64,000 nucleotides of DNA from Flavipsychrobacter sp. (GCA_016786615.1 JAEUVX010000010.1:62001-126000), one strand, 5' to 3'; numbered from the stretch's first letter, positions 1 to 8,986 are shown. Made by a program: numbers and translations. The notes: generated by a model not told the origin, from the letters alone.

Positions 1-120
1 GCAGATACAAAATACCTTGCCTATCAGACAGGTGGTGCAATCACATACGATAGTACACCTGAGCAGGAATGGGAAGAGATGCGCCTGAAAGCATGGGCAC
101 TGGAGCGTATTTTCAGCTAA
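1..120 (+). CDS. Chorismate-binding enzyme (PabB/TrpE family), C-terminal fragment
   Basis: An open frame enters from the left edge of the window and stops with TAA at 118-120, leaving 39 codons. The visible tail contains GGAITYDS followed by PEQEWEEMRLKA and a final hydrophobic helix. This matches the end of chorismate-binding enzymes (aminodeoxychorismate synthase component I or anthranilate synthase component I), where a GGxIxxDSxPExEyxE segment closes the active site. PabB fits slightly better than TrpE from the motif, but the fragment is too short to decide. The start and catalytic core lie outside the window. Confidence 0.65.
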   Translation, partial: ADTKYLAYQTGGAITYDSTPEQEWEEMRLKAWALERIFS

Positions 121-123
121 GTA

Positions 124-900
124 TTAAAACCTGTATCCGAATCCAACCTCAAACTTGGCAAGCCCTGCATAATCTATCCTGTCTTGTTTTGCCAAATCAG
201 GGTAGTTAACACCGCCACCACCACTTACGGTTAAAAACATGTTGCGGGTAAGGTGTATGTTCACACCAAGTTCTATCATAAATCCCAGGAAACCGGTTGT
301 TTCATTTACAGCGTAAGTCTTCGTTTTGCCGTAATAATCAAGAGAGTCTTTATTGATAGGCCTGTCGCCATAGCCAACAAGCAAGGTAGGGGCAATAAAA
401 GGGCTGGCAATACGTTGACCGAAGGGGTATAGCCTTACAGAAGGTGTAAAATATGCTCCGGGATAGTTAATCATTGCAAAAAATGGCAGCCTGATACCGG
501 TATTGCCTTTGCGGTTGATGTGTTCATAAGATACGCCTAAACCTATACCGTTTGTAAGAAAAGCAATGGGCATTAATGTGACGGTATTCCTTTTATACAC
601 CCTGCGTACTTTCTCGATACGCACTACATCAACACGTTGTTCTGCTTCAGCATTTTTCTCCCAAGCTTTTTCGTTAACCCATAGTACTTTGCCATCTGCA
701 GATGTTATCCTTACAATATCTCTGCGGGGTGCTATGTATGACGGGCCATTGGGGTAGTCCCATATCTTATACTTTACTTTGCCCGGGTTTATTTCTTCCA
801 GTTTCACTACTATTGGCGCTTCTTTCAGATAGTAAATGGTGTCTTGAGCATTTGCGGAAATGCTGCCGCAAAGCAATAAGGAAAACAGAAGGTGTTTCAT
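124..900 (-). CDS. Secreted, probably outer-membrane beta-barrel protein of unknown function
   Basis: A 258-residue protein. The ATG at 898-900 is chosen because it is followed directly by a signal peptide (MKHLLFSLLLCG, cleavage near SANAQ). An upstream in-frame ATG at 925-927 would put nine polar residues before it. Residues 25-75 look like a small N-terminal domain. The rest alternates polar and hydrophobic residues, is rich in Gly and aromatics, and ends in FEVGFGYRF, the terminal aromatic pattern of outer-membrane barrels. It converges with the chorismate enzyme gene, 3 bp from its stop. No family is recognised, and the barrel call rests on composition and the C-terminus. Confidence 0.7.
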   Translation of the reverse strand: MKHLLFSLLLCGSISANAQDTIYYLKEAPIVVKLEEINPGKVKYKIWDYPNGPSYIAPRRDIVRITSADGKVLWVNEKAWEKNAEAEQRVDVVRIEKVRRVYKRNTVTLMPIAFLTNGIGLGVSYEHINRKGNTGIRLPFFAMINYPGAYFTPSVRLYPFGQRIASPFIAPTLLVGYGDRPINKDSLDYYGKTKTYAVNETTGFLGFMIELGVNIHLTRNMFLTVSGGGGVNYPDLAKQDRIDYAGLAKFEVGFGYRF

Positions 901-991
901 AAGTACGTTGGTTAATGATGTGTTCAAACCAAATACTGTGCCGATTTCAAGTTTGGCAAATTATTTGCACTATACATAGAAAGTCCATAGA

Positions 992-1687
992 GTGAAACAG
1001 TTTATACTACTTATTTCAAGCTTGTCAATATTAACCTTGGGTTGTAAAAAGGTCGATTCAAATGACCTTAAAGATACCGTGCCATACTACCAGTCTTATG
1101 GGGTTTATTTTGATAAAGATGCAGGTACTATTGAAGCCTCTGCGGTATTCAGGGTAAGAGATGTAAATGGTACAAAAGTAGAGTTGTCAAATGGTGCAGG
1201 TGTTACAGCCAATGGGGTAGCAGCATCAACCAATTTCATTCTGCCATCAGACTATTTCTGGAATATGATAGGGCTGAAGGATGTGGAGTTCGTGTTGACT
1301 AAAAATTCAGGTAACGTTCTTACCAACAGGGCAAAGCTTTCAGACATCAGCAATATTTCCTTTGCAAATACATTCCCAGCATCTGCATCAAAATCAGGCT
1401 TTAGTTTCGGTTGGGTGGGCGATCCGCTGACGGGCAATGAAACAATGGTTGTAACTATCAGCACCATCGATTCAGCAGGGACTGCTTCTAAAGCATTAGA
1501 TGCCAGCAATAGTGCCACAACTGTCAGCTTCTCTGCAACAGATATGCAATACATGAAAGCAGGCAACAACCTGACGGTAGAAATGACACGCTACAAATCA
1601 ATACCACTGCAAATGGCTGACGGTACTGCTACGGGCAGCATAGCGTTGAGATATAGAACAACAAAAACGATTCCGCTTAATCCATAA
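992..1687 (+). CDS. Predicted lipoprotein of unknown function, paralogue of the next gene
   Basis: 231 residues from a GTG start. The N-terminus MKQFILLISSLSILTLGC is a lipoprotein signal peptide with lipobox LTLGC, followed by the CKK motif common in Bacteroidota surface lipoproteins. The mature part is beta-rich and Ser/Thr/Asn-rich without a recognised catalytic motif. It resembles the neighbour at 1761-2483 in order of elements (a Y-Q-S/N-Y segment after the lipobox, NG-containing strands, a central W-V-G segment), so the two are probably old tandem duplicates. Function unknown; the location is inferred to be the cell envelope. Confidence 0.75.
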   Translation: MKQFILLISSLSILTLGCKKVDSNDLKDTVPYYQSYGVYFDKDAGTIEASAVFRVRDVNGTKVELSNGAGVTANGVAASTNFILPSDYFWNMIGLKDVEFVLTKNSGNVLTNRAKLSDISNISFANTFPASASKSGFSFGWVGDPLTGNETMVVTISTIDSAGTASKALDASNSATTVSFSATDMQYMKAGNNLTVEMTRYKSIPLQMADGTATGSIALRYRTTKTIPLNP

Positions 1688-1760
1688 TGCTATTTTACAC
1701 TTGTATTGCAAAATAATGATTTCGGTATAGTACTTTTATTATCATAAACCTATAAATGAT

Positions 1761-2483
1761 ATGAAAAGACTATTCTTTTACATTACTGCTGCTACGGTAT
1801 TGATAGCTTGCAAAAAAGACGAAAACACTCAACCTAAACAACTGCTTTATACACAGAATTATTCTATTAATTGGAATATGGATGATGATATATCCGTTAT
1901 ATCAGGAAGTATTGGCTCTTCTGAAAATGATTATAAATACCTATCGTCTGATGATAAATCGGTAATAAGCATAAACGGATTAAAATTTACACCTCCTAAA
2001 TATCCGGACTATCACAATAGAGTCGGTACCAGCTTTTTGGGTTTAGTAGGTGCAGATTTCATATTATACAAAAGTGATGGTAGCATGGTAAAGAATAAGG
2101 TAAATGCAAGCGAAGTGAGATATGCAGATTTTGCACCTGATTTTCCTACTATTATCCCCAAAAGTAAAGTGCTAAACATTGAATGGGTCGGACAATTGCC
2201 AATTGACAATGGAGAAAAACTTTCAGTATCCATTTTAGGTGCCAGAACACAGAATGACTCAACAGGGTGGCAACCAACTGCAAGGGTATTAATTGAAGGT
2301 GTTTATAATAGTAATAAAGTAGAAATACCGCAATCTGAACTTGCAAAGTTACCTGAGGGAGATGCAATAGTTAATATAGGTCGTGGCGGAGGCTTTAAGC
2401 AATTAGCCATCAAGGACAATGATATTCCTTCCTATGTTTCTTTTAGTAGTATAGCCACTAGAAAAGTGAAAATAGTCAACTAA
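1761..2483 (+). CDS. Predicted lipoprotein of unknown function
   Basis: 240 residues. MKRLFFYITAATVLIAC is a lipoprotein signal with lipobox LIAC, then KKDENTQ. The mature protein is probably an all-beta domain and contains IEWVGQLP near the middle, matching the WVGDPL segment of its upstream neighbour. The 73-bp gap and shared direction allow cotranscription. Base composition is more AT-rich than the flanking housekeeping genes, with many AAT/ATA codons, as is common for fast-evolving lipoproteins. No function can be assigned. Confidence 0.75.
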   Translation: MKRLFFYITAATVLIACKKDENTQPKQLLYTQNYSINWNMDDDISVISGSIGSSENDYKYLSSDDKSVISINGLKFTPPKYPDYHNRVGTSFLGLVGADFILYKSDGSMVKNKVNASEVRYADFAPDFPTIIPKSKVLNIEWVGQLPIDNGEKLSVSILGARTQNDSTGWQPTARVLIEGVYNSNKVEIPQSELAKLPEGDAIVNIGRGGGFKQLAIKDNDIPSYVSFSSIATRKVKIVN

Positions 2484-2493
2484 TTAAATCCAG

Positions 2494-2515
2494 CGGCAGC
2501 CTGCACAGCCTGCCG
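2494..2515. terminator. Hairpin between convergent lipoprotein genes
   Basis: CGGCAG (2494-2499) can pair with CTGCCG (2510-2515) around a 10-nt loop, followed by TTTCTT on the plus strand. It sits between the convergent genes ending at 2483 and 2520. The stem is short, so this is a moderate call. Confidence 0.45.
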
Positions 2516-2519
2516 TTTC

Positions 2520-2942
2520 TTATGGTATCACTATCGTTGCCTTTCCGCTTTGCTTGCTAACGTGGCAGCAATCGGCACTTATCACAAAAGGTTCATTCAC
2601 CACTTTCACGCCGTTCTTTATACCTATGAAATAGAAAGTGTCTGACTGGTTTTGCATTTTTTGCAGGTAGCCATCGTCTAGCACTATATAACTACTATCG
2701 TACGTTGCCATTGTCTGGTCGGGGCGGTAAACTTCATTATTGCTTTTGCGGCGTGTATATGCCTCATCCAGCAGTATTGTTTTGCCGGTGGCATTTGTCA
2801 CTTTGGTGTTTATCATTACAAACATAGCGGTACACATTGCACCGTCGCATGGGTTGGTATGATGGTCGTGTTTGTTGCATGATGATGAGCTTGTTGTCAG
2901 GTACACTACACCTAATAGTATCCCTAAGAATCCTTTTTTCAT
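2520..2942 (-). CDS. Predicted lipoprotein with His/Cys-rich N-terminus
   Basis: 140 residues. The N-terminal hydrophobic segment GILLGVVYLTT is followed by SSSSC, a lipobox-like site, then NKHDHHTNPCDGAMCT, a short stretch of His and Cys residues that could bind metal. The remainder looks like a small beta domain with further cysteines in ISADCCHVSKQSG near the C-terminus. The clustered His/Cys residues suggest metal binding or disulfides, but this is inference. It is transcribed away from dnaE. No family is recognised. Confidence 0.65.
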   Translation of the reverse strand: MKKGFLGILLGVVYLTTSSSSCNKHDHHTNPCDGAMCTAMFVMINTKVTNATGKTILLDEAYTRRKSNNEVYRPDQTMATYDSSYIVLDDGYLQKMQNQSDTFYFIGIKNGVKVVNEPFVISADCCHVSKQSGKATIVIP

Positions 2943-3378
2943 GATTATTGTTTTTGGTTATATAACAAAATTAATGCCAGTATTTAAATGCTATGTGATG
3001 TGTGTATTTTTATGGATGTTTTTTTGTATATTTGTTATTGATAACGTTCTTTAATTATAACCTAAAGGTTGATAAAATCTTTGTGGGTTCACCTCGAAAC
3101 AAATGTCGATTATTTCATTTTGTTGCATATGCTATATTCAGGAAAAACTGCAACAAAGTGCAACAAAAGTCAGAGTATGTATGTTGATAATCAGCTGTTT
3201 AAGTGGTTTAACTCAAAGGGAGACGCAACAAAATTGTTACATTTTTCCGTAACCGTTCGTAACCATATTGGGTAATTGCATTATGTGTTTTGCCTATTCA
3301 CCTGCTGTGGATAAAACCGCGTGTTCAGGCTGTGCTATTTTCGTTACTTTGTAAGACGCTGTTTGGCTACGTGATACT
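2943..3378. other. 436-bp intergenic region upstream of dnaE
   Basis: No convincing gene is seen. Short open frames on the plus strand lack family character. The stretch is AT-rich with several CAACAAA words around 3150-3230. It holds one perfect DnaA-box-like 9-mer on the minus strand (3306-3314) and ends with TTACTTTG at 3345-3352, a possible variant of the Bacteroidota -7 box, about 26 bp before the dnaE start. Confidence 0.5.
3306..3314 (-). promoter_or_regulatory. Single DnaA-box-like 9-mer (TTATCCACA)
   Basis: The plus strand reads TGTGGATAA, the exact complement of the DnaA box consensus TTATCCACA, 65 bp upstream of the dnaE start codon. A perfect 9-mer is expected by chance about once per 130 kb when both strands are counted, so a role in dnaE control is only a possibility. 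Confidence 0.3.
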
Positions 3379-6300
3379 ATGAAGTTTTCCCATTTACACA
3401 ATCATACGCAGTTCTCTTTATTGGATGGTGCATCATCTATTGGCAGGCTATACGACAAGGCTGCTAAAGATGGTATGCCTGCAATGGCCATTACCGACCA
3501 CGGCAATATGTTTGGCGTGTTCGATTTTGTGTCGCAGGCATGGAAGAACACCAAGGTAGTGGGTAAACGTGATGATGGAAAAGACATTCTTGAACCGGTT
3601 GTAAAGCCTGTAATAGGTTGCGAGTTCTACTTAGTAGAAGACCGTACTAAGCGCCAGTTCAGCCGCGAAGAAAGGGATGTACGTTACCATCAGTTGTTTC
3701 TGGCTAAGGATGAAACAGGTTATCGCAATCTGGTGAAGCTTTGCTCACTTGGCTATATGGAAGGGTTATATGGCAAGTACCCCCGAATTGATAAAGAGCT
3801 GATAGAAATGTATCATGAAGGGTTGATTGCTACTACCTGCTGTCTTGGTGCACAGGTGCCGCGTACCATTCTCAAACATGGCGAAGAAGCTGGTGAAAAA
3901 GTGTTTCAGTGGTGGCACAACCTGTTTGGCGATGACTATTATGTAGAGATGCAGCGTCACGACATTCCCGAGCAGATAAAAGTGAATGAAGTGCTGCTGA
4001 AATTTGCCCGCAAGTACAATGTGCCTATCATAGCATCCAACGACTCGCATTATGTAGAGCAGGAAGACTATAATGCACACGATATCCTGTTATGTATCAA
4101 CACAGGAGAGAAGCAAAGCACACCAACCAACAAAGAGTTTTCTGACGATGACGAAGCAAAACCGAAGAATACACGCTTTGCTTTCTATAACGACCAGTTC
4201 TACTTCAAGAATACCGGAGAGATGACGAAGCTCTTTGGTGATTTGCCCGAGGCCATCGACAATACCAACATGATTGTCGATAAGATAAAACCTATGAAGC
4301 TGGAGCGCGAGATATTGCTGCCTCACTTCAAAGTGCCGCAGGAGTTCAACGACGATCAGGATCATTTCCTTGAACACCTGACATGGGAAGGTGCAAAAGA
4401 ACGATACAAAGAGCTGACACCTGAAATAGAAGAACGTATAAAATTTGAACTCTTTACCATCCGCACAATGGGTTTTGCAGGTTACTTCCTTATCGTGAGT
4501 GACTTCATCAAAGCAGGGCGCGACTTGGGTGTGTTCGTAGGGCCGGGACGTGGTAGTGCGGCGGGTAGTGCAGTTGCTTATTGTATTGGTATTACCAATA
4601 TCGACCCGATAAAATATAACCTGCTGTTCGAGCGTTTCCTGAATCCGGAACGTAAGAGCATGCCCGATATAGATACTGACTTTGATGACGTAGGCCGCCA
4701 GAAGGTGATAGACTATGTGGTAAACAAGTACGGTAAAAATCAGGTAGCGCATATTGTTACCTATGGTACAATGGCGGCCAAAATGAGTATCAAAGATGTA
4801 GCCCGTGCACTCGATTTACCATTGCCCGATAGTAATGCATTGGCAAAGCTAGTGCCTGAAAAACCGGGCATCTCTTTGAAGCGTGTGCTGCATGCACCGC
4901 TTAAAGGGGAGAAGAGCCTAGAGGAAAAAGAAGGCTTAGGTGCAGAAGATTTTGAAGGCGTGAATAAGCTGCGTGAAATATATAATGATGGCAGCTTGCT
5001 GCAAAGCAAAGTACTGCATGAGGCAGAAAAGCTGGAGGGTTCGGTACGTAACACAGGTATACACGCTGCCGGTATCATCATTGCGCCGAAAGACCTTACA
5101 GAGCTGATACCGGTTGCAACTACTAAGGATGTAGACCTGTTGATTACACAGTTTGAAGGGAATATCATTGAGAATGCAGGTGTAATCAAGATGGACTTTC
5201 TGGGGCTTAAAACCCTTACCATCATCAAAGATGCATTGGCACTCATCAAACGCAACTATGGCATTGACATAGATATGGATGCCATACCGCTGGATGACCT
5301 GCAGACGTATGAACTGTACCAACGTGGCGAAACCAATGCTACGTTTCAGTTTGAAAGTCCGGGTATGCAAAAATACCTAAGAGAACTGAAGCCCGATAAG
5401 TTTGATGACCTGATTGCAATGAACGCTTTGTATCGCCCCGGTCCGTTGGAATACATTCCCAACTTCATCAAGCGTAAGCATGGCGAGGAAGAGATTGTGT
5501 ATGACGTGGATGATATGAAGGAATATCTGGAGGAGACCTATGGTATTACCGTGTATCAGGAACAGGTGATGTTGCTATCGCAAAAACTGGCAGGCTTTAG
5601 CAAGGGCGATGCCGACGTACTGCGTAAGGCAATGGGTAAGAAGCAGATTGCAGTACTGAATAAAATGAAAGCACAGTTTGTGGAAGGTGCTACCCAAAAA
5701 GGGCACCCTGCAGACAAGCTTGAAAAAATATGGACGGACTGGGAAGCATTTGCGCAGTACGCGTTCAATAAATCGCACTCTACCTGTTATGCATTTGTAG
5801 CATACCAGACAGCATACCTCAAGGCGCATTATCCGGCAGAGTTTATGGCTGCCGTACTCAATAACCAGGGCAATATTGATAAGATAAAGTTCTACATGGA
5901 AGAGTGCCAGCGTATGGGTCTGCAGGTATTGGGGCCAGATGTGAATGAAAGTTTGAAGGGCTTTTCTGTAAGTAAAGAGAGCGTCATCCGTTTTGGTATG
6001 AATGCCATAAAGGGAGTAGGCGAGGCCGCGGTTGAAGATATTATTGCAGAACGTGAGGCAAACGGGCCATACGCTACTATATATGATTTGATCTCACGCG
6101 TCAACCAGCGTACAGTTAATAAAAAATCGCTCGAAAGCCTGATATTGGCAGGTGCTATGGATAGCTTTAAAGAGCTGCACAGGGCACAGTATTTCTACCT
6201 GCCCCCAACAGACCCTATAAGTGGTTTGGAAAGATTGGTGCGTTTCGGTAATCAGGTGCAGGCAAGTTCATCAATGGCAAGTAACAGCCTTTTTGGCGAA

Positions 6301-6999
6301 GCTACTATGCCCGATATTAAGCCACCTACAATACCGCCTTGCGAACCATGGGGCTTGCCGGAATTGCTTGATAAGGAAAAAGAAGTAGTAGGTATATACC
6401 TGAGTGCGCATCCACTGGATGGTTATAAGTTTGAAATACAGCATTACGGGTTTACGCCTATCAGCGAAATAGAGAAGCTGAAAGGACGTACTGTGCGAAT
6501 AGCAGGCTATGTGACTGATGCAGGCCATATGACCACTAAAAAGGGTAGTAAGTTTGGTAAGATGATATTGAACGACTATTCTGGCAATCAGGAAATTGTG
6601 TTTTGGGAGAATAACTATGTACAGTACAGCAATTATATTGATAACGGCCAGAAGTTGGTAATAACAGGTGTGTATCAGGAACATAAGTATCGCCCGGGAG
6701 TTATGGAATTCCAGATACAAGGTATCAGCCTGCTGGATCAAGTGCGTAAAACAATGACACGTAAGATAAATTTGCATATACCGCTGGATAAGATAGATGA
6801 TATGATGGCACAGTTTCTCTATGAAAATGTGAAACAACACCCAGGTAATGCGGATTTGATTATATCTGTTTCAGATGCTGAGACCGAAATGGCAGTGAAG
6901 CTGCGAAGCAGTAATATGAAAGTGGAGTTGAATGACGGGCTCATACAGTTTATAACACAATCGGATTTTGTAGAGTATAAAGTTGAATTGAATACCTAG
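3379..6999 (+). CDS. dnaE: DNA polymerase III subunit alpha
   Basis: The replicative DNA polymerase catalytic subunit, 1206 residues, a normal length for Bacteroidota DnaE. It opens with the PHP domain (HLHNHTQFSLLDGA near residue 5, further His/Asp motifs to about 240). The C-family polymerase palm carries GPGRGSAAGS near 390 and the catalytic aspartates in PDIDTDF near 432. The fingers region follows with YQEQVM and FNKSHS motifs. A helix-hairpin-helix region near 860-910 and an OB-fold near 1020-1100 (VRIAGYVTDAG) complete the usual order. The absence of an inserted DEDD exonuclease separates it from PolC. The start ATG gives the canonical MKFSHLHNHT N-terminus. It is monocistronic or followed by thioredoxin 105 bp downstream. 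Confidence 0.97.
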   Translation: MKFSHLHNHTQFSLLDGASSIGRLYDKAAKDGMPAMAITDHGNMFGVFDFVSQAWKNTKVVGKRDDGKDILEPVVKPVIGCEFYLVEDRTKRQFSREERDVRYHQLFLAKDETGYRNLVKLCSLGYMEGLYGKYPRIDKELIEMYHEGLIATTCCLGAQVPRTILKHGEEAGEKVFQWWHNLFGDDYYVEMQRHDIPEQIKVNEVLLKFARKYNVPIIASNDSHYVEQEDYNAHDILLCINTGEKQSTPTNKEFSDDDEAKPKNTRFAFYNDQFYFKNTGEMTKLFGDLPEAIDNTNMIVDKIKPMKLEREILLPHFKVPQEFNDDQDHFLEHLTWEGAKERYKELTPEIEERIKFELFTIRTMGFAGYFLIVSDFIKAGRDLGVFVGPGRGSAAGSAVAYCIGITNIDPIKYNLLFERFLNPERKSMPDIDTDFDDVGRQKVIDYVVNKYGKNQVAHIVTYGTMAAKMSIKDVARALDLPLPDSNALAKLVPEKPGISLKRVLHAPLKGEKSLEEKEGLGAEDFEGVNKLREIYNDGSLLQSKVLHEAEKLEGSVRNTGIHAAGIIIAPKDLTELIPVATTKDVDLLITQFEGNIIENAGVIKMDFLGLKTLTIIKDALALIKRNYGIDIDMDAIPLDDLQTYELYQRGETNATFQFESPGMQKYLRELKPDKFDDLIAMNALYRPGPLEYIPNFIKRKHGEEEIVYDVDDMKEYLEETYGITVYQEQVMLLSQKLAGFSKGDADVLRKAMGKKQIAVLNKMKAQFVEGATQKGHPADKLEKIWTDWEAFAQYAFNKSHSTCYAFVAYQTAYLKAHYPAEFMAAVLNNQGNIDKIKFYMEECQRMGLQVLGPDVNESLKGFSVSKESVIRFGMNAIKGVGEAAVEDIIAEREANGPYATIYDLISRVNQRTVNKKSLESLILAGAMDSFKELHRAQYFYLPPTDPISGLERLVRFGNQVQASSSMASNSLFGEATMPDIKPPTIPPCEPWGLPELLDKEKEVVGIYLSAHPLDGYKFEIQHYGFTPISEIEKLKGRTVRIAGYVTDAGHMTTKKGSKFGKMILNDYSGNQEIVFWENNYVQYSNYIDNGQKLVITGVYQEHKYRPGVMEFQIQGISLLDQVRKTMTRKINLHIPLDKIDDMMAQFLYENVKQHPGNADLIISVSDAETEMAVKLRSSNMKVELNDGLIQFITQSDFVEYKVELNT

Positions 7000-7104
7000 T
7001 GGATAAGCTGTTAATTCTTATCTGGATATAAACGTTGCCTATGCGGCAGGCTCAGAAAATGGATTTAAGTTTACAGCCTTTCTAAAATTAAATTATTTCA
7101 CAAA

Positions 7105-7422
7105 ATGGCAGCAGTATATACAGATGCAAACTTTCAGCAGGAAGTGCTGAATTCGGATAAATTAACCGTGGTAGATTTTTGGGCACAATGGTGCGGCCCT
7201 TGTCTGGCACTTGGCCCTACCATAGATGCACTTGCAAAAGATTATGAGGGCAAGGTAAATGTAGGAAAGCTGAATGCGGATGAAAACCCGAATGTGTGTA
7301 TAGACTATGGTGTAACGGGTATGCCGGCTGTCTTGTTCTTCAAAAACGGGCAATTGGTTGATAAACAATTAGGTTTGGCAGCTCGTGGTGTGTTCGAAAA
7401 GAAGATTCAACAGCATATGTAA
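7105..7422 (+). CDS. trxA: Thioredoxin (copy 1)
   Basis: 105 residues, a standard single-domain thioredoxin that reduces protein disulfides in the cytoplasm. The active site WCGPC is at residues 29-33 and the cis-proline loop is TGMPA near 70. The segment after the active site reads LALGPT rather than the more usual kmiaP, and this is shared with copy 2. A third Cys lies in NVCIDYG and is absent from copy 2. No signal peptide is present. It forms a tandem pair with the gene at 7527; the two proteins are clearly paralogous throughout. Confidence 0.93.
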   Translation: MAAVYTDANFQQEVLNSDKLTVVDFWAQWCGPCLALGPTIDALAKDYEGKVNVGKLNADENPNVCIDYGVTGMPAVLFFKNGQLVDKQLGLAARGVFEKKIQQHM

Positions 7423-7440
7423 GCAAGCCTTATATATGTA

Positions 7441-7469
7441 TTTCGGTACTCTATACTACTAAACCGAAA
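7441..7469. repeat. Small hairpin with TATACTACT loop between the two thioredoxin genes
   Basis: TTTCGGT (7441-7447) pairs with ACCGAAA (7463-7469) around a 15-nt loop containing TATACTACT. On the minus strand the loop reads AGTAGTATA, resembling the core of the inverted-word structure at 43046-43098. It lacks a downstream T tract, so it is not an obvious terminator. Confidence 0.4.
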
Positions 7470-7526
7470 ATAGATAGTAAATTTGTACTTCATTTTTATT
7501 TCAATTAATAATTAAACAACTAGAAA

Positions 7527-7844
7527 ATGGCAGCAGTATATACGGATGCAAACTTTGATGCAGAAGTACTGAAAGCAGACAAACTGAGTGTAATTGATTT
7601 CTGGGCTCCATGGTGTGGCCCTTGTTTGGCTTTAGGGCCAACAATTGAAGCATTGGCTACAGAATACGATGGTAAAGTAAACGTGGGTAAAGTAAACGTG
7701 GATGAGAACCCTAATCTGTCTATCAACTACGGTATTACAAGTATCCCTGCTGTACTGTTCATCAAAAATGGCCAGGTTGTAGATAAGCAAGTTGGTGCAG
7801 CACCTAAAAGTGCGTTTGAAAAGAAAATACAGTCGCACCTGTAA
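7527..7844 (+). CDS. trxA: Thioredoxin (copy 2)
   Basis: 105 residues, the same length and start (MAAVYTDANF) as copy 1. The active site WCGPC is at residues 29-33, preceded by DFWAP, which is closer to the classical thioredoxin sequence than the DFWAQ of copy 1. The cis-proline is in TSIPA. It probably serves the general thioredoxin role. The 104-bp gap from copy 1 contains a small hairpin. A strong palindromic terminator follows 27 bp after the stop. The duplication is local, and the two copies have diverged moderately. Confidence 0.93.
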   Translation: MAAVYTDANFDAEVLKADKLSVIDFWAPWCGPCLALGPTIEALATEYDGKVNVGKVNVDENPNLSINYGITSIPAVLFIKNGQVVDKQVGAAPKSAFEKKIQSHL

Positions 7845-7870
7845 TCAATGCGCCTGTTATAGATAAGATT

Positions 7871-7894
7871 AAAGCCCCGCAATTGCGGGGCTTT
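7871..7894. terminator. Bidirectional terminator, 24-nt perfect palindrome
   Basis: AAAGCCCCGCAA is followed immediately by its reverse complement, giving a GC-rich stem flanked by T-rich sequence on both sides. It lies between trxA copy 2 (ends 7844) and the convergent alkB-like gene (ends 7896) and can serve both. Confidence 0.85.
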
Positions 7895-7895
7895 G

Positions 7896-8933
7896 TTATT
7901 TATGCTCTTTGTCAATCTTCTTGTTCATAACCCTGAACCACAATGGTGGTATCATTGCAAGTATCATACTGCCCGGGTAGCCTGTCGGTAGTTGCGGAGA
8001 GTTATCGTGATAGCGAAGCAATTGGTATTTACGGCTTGCGAGGTAATGATGGTCGCTGTGGCGGCTCAGTTCGAAAAGCATGATGCGCCCCAGTATATGG
8101 TCACTATTCCAGCTATGCTCGGGCATGGCGCGTTCGTATTTACCGTCACTAATAGGTTTTCTGAAAAGGCCATAGTGTTCCACATAGTTAACAGTCTCTA
8201 AAAGTAATATACCTATACATGCAGCAATTACGAAGTAGCTCAGTGTTTGTAGTCCCCATACATAACCTATCAGTATCAGGAAAGCGATTTGTATCAACTG
8301 GTAATGCAGCATTTCATTTTGCAGGAAAGACTTTCCTTTCTTTTGCTGTTCATCACCTGCTATTTTCCATGCTGACATATATACACCTGAAATACTTCTT
8401 AACCAGAATGCATACAGAGATTGATTTCGTCTCGCAGTACTCGGGTCATTTGGGGTACCTACGTGTTTGTGATGGCCGCGATTATGTTCTATAAAGAAGT
8501 GCATGTAGAGTGATGTCAGTAATAACATACGCGCCATTGTCTGCTCTGCTCTGTTAACCCGATGCCCAAGTTCATGTCCAACATTTATGCCCATTACACC
8601 GCACATCAGCCCCATGGTCATAATGCGGCCAATGGTGTCTGCTGTCGTTAGGCCGGGGTCATTAATATGTGTAAGGAATTGATAAAGTACAATGTATTGA
8701 ATAGGTACTATACAATACAGTATCCAGTCGTATATGTTGTCATCTTTTGCTATGGCTTCCTCGTTGGCATCCAGATTGCTATGGTCAGGGTTTATCATCA
8801 ATTCTAACAACGGAATGATGACAAAACCGAATATTACAGGCCCCCATGCAATAATTCCTGTGTAGTGGAAACTGCGCCATGCCCCTATATTGAAGAGCAG
8901 CGGGATAGCATATTTCATTACCCTTACATTCAT
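7896..8933 (-). CDS. alkB: AlkB-type membrane di-iron alkane/fatty-acyl hydroxylase
   Basis: 345 residues, integral membrane. All signature motifs of the AlkB alkane 1-monooxygenase family are present: HELGH (120-124), EHNRGHH (149-155, followed by GTPNDPSTAR), NYVEHYGL (249-256) and RHSDHH (291-296). These histidines bind the non-heme di-iron centre that hydroxylates terminal methyl groups using oxygen and electrons from rubredoxin. No rubredoxin or reductase gene is adjacent. It is the last gene of a probable operon with a methyltransferase (53 bp upstream) and a desaturase-like gene, so the natural substrate may be an acyl chain or other lipid rather than an exogenous alkane; that is inference. 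A second possible start, ATG at 8916-8918, would remove five residues. Confidence 0.88.
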   Translation of the reverse strand: MNVRVMKYAIPLLFNIGAWRSFHYTGIIAWGPVIFGFVIIPLLELMINPDHSNLDANEEAIAKDDNIYDWILYCIVPIQYIVLYQFLTHINDPGLTTADTIGRIMTMGLMCGVMGINVGHELGHRVNRAEQTMARMLLLTSLYMHFFIEHNRGHHKHVGTPNDPSTARRNQSLYAFWLRSISGVYMSAWKIAGDEQQKKGKSFLQNEMLHYQLIQIAFLILIGYVWGLQTLSYFVIAACIGILLLETVNYVEHYGLFRKPISDGKYERAMPEHSWNSDHILGRIMLFELSRHSDHHYLASRKYQLLRYHDNSPQLPTGYPGSMILAMIPPLWFRVMNKKIDKEHK

Positions 8934-8986
8934 TCCTGATATTCTAAGTTAAGCGTTGAGGGTTAATTAGTAAAATACGCCAATCT

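Noticed and set aside
2872-3275. Three short plus-strand frames upstream of dnaE
   Set aside because: They overlap each other, lack starts near promoter boxes and show no recognisable domain or signal peptide beyond AT-driven hydrophobicity.
3402-6840. Several long open frames antisense to dnaE
   Set aside because: They lie wholly inside a well-supported dnaE, have no family motifs and show the composition expected from the complement of its codons.
7896-8933. Calling the AlkB-like gene proof of alkane degradation
   Set aside because: Rubredoxin, rubredoxin reductase and transport genes are absent, and the neighbours suggest lipid modification.
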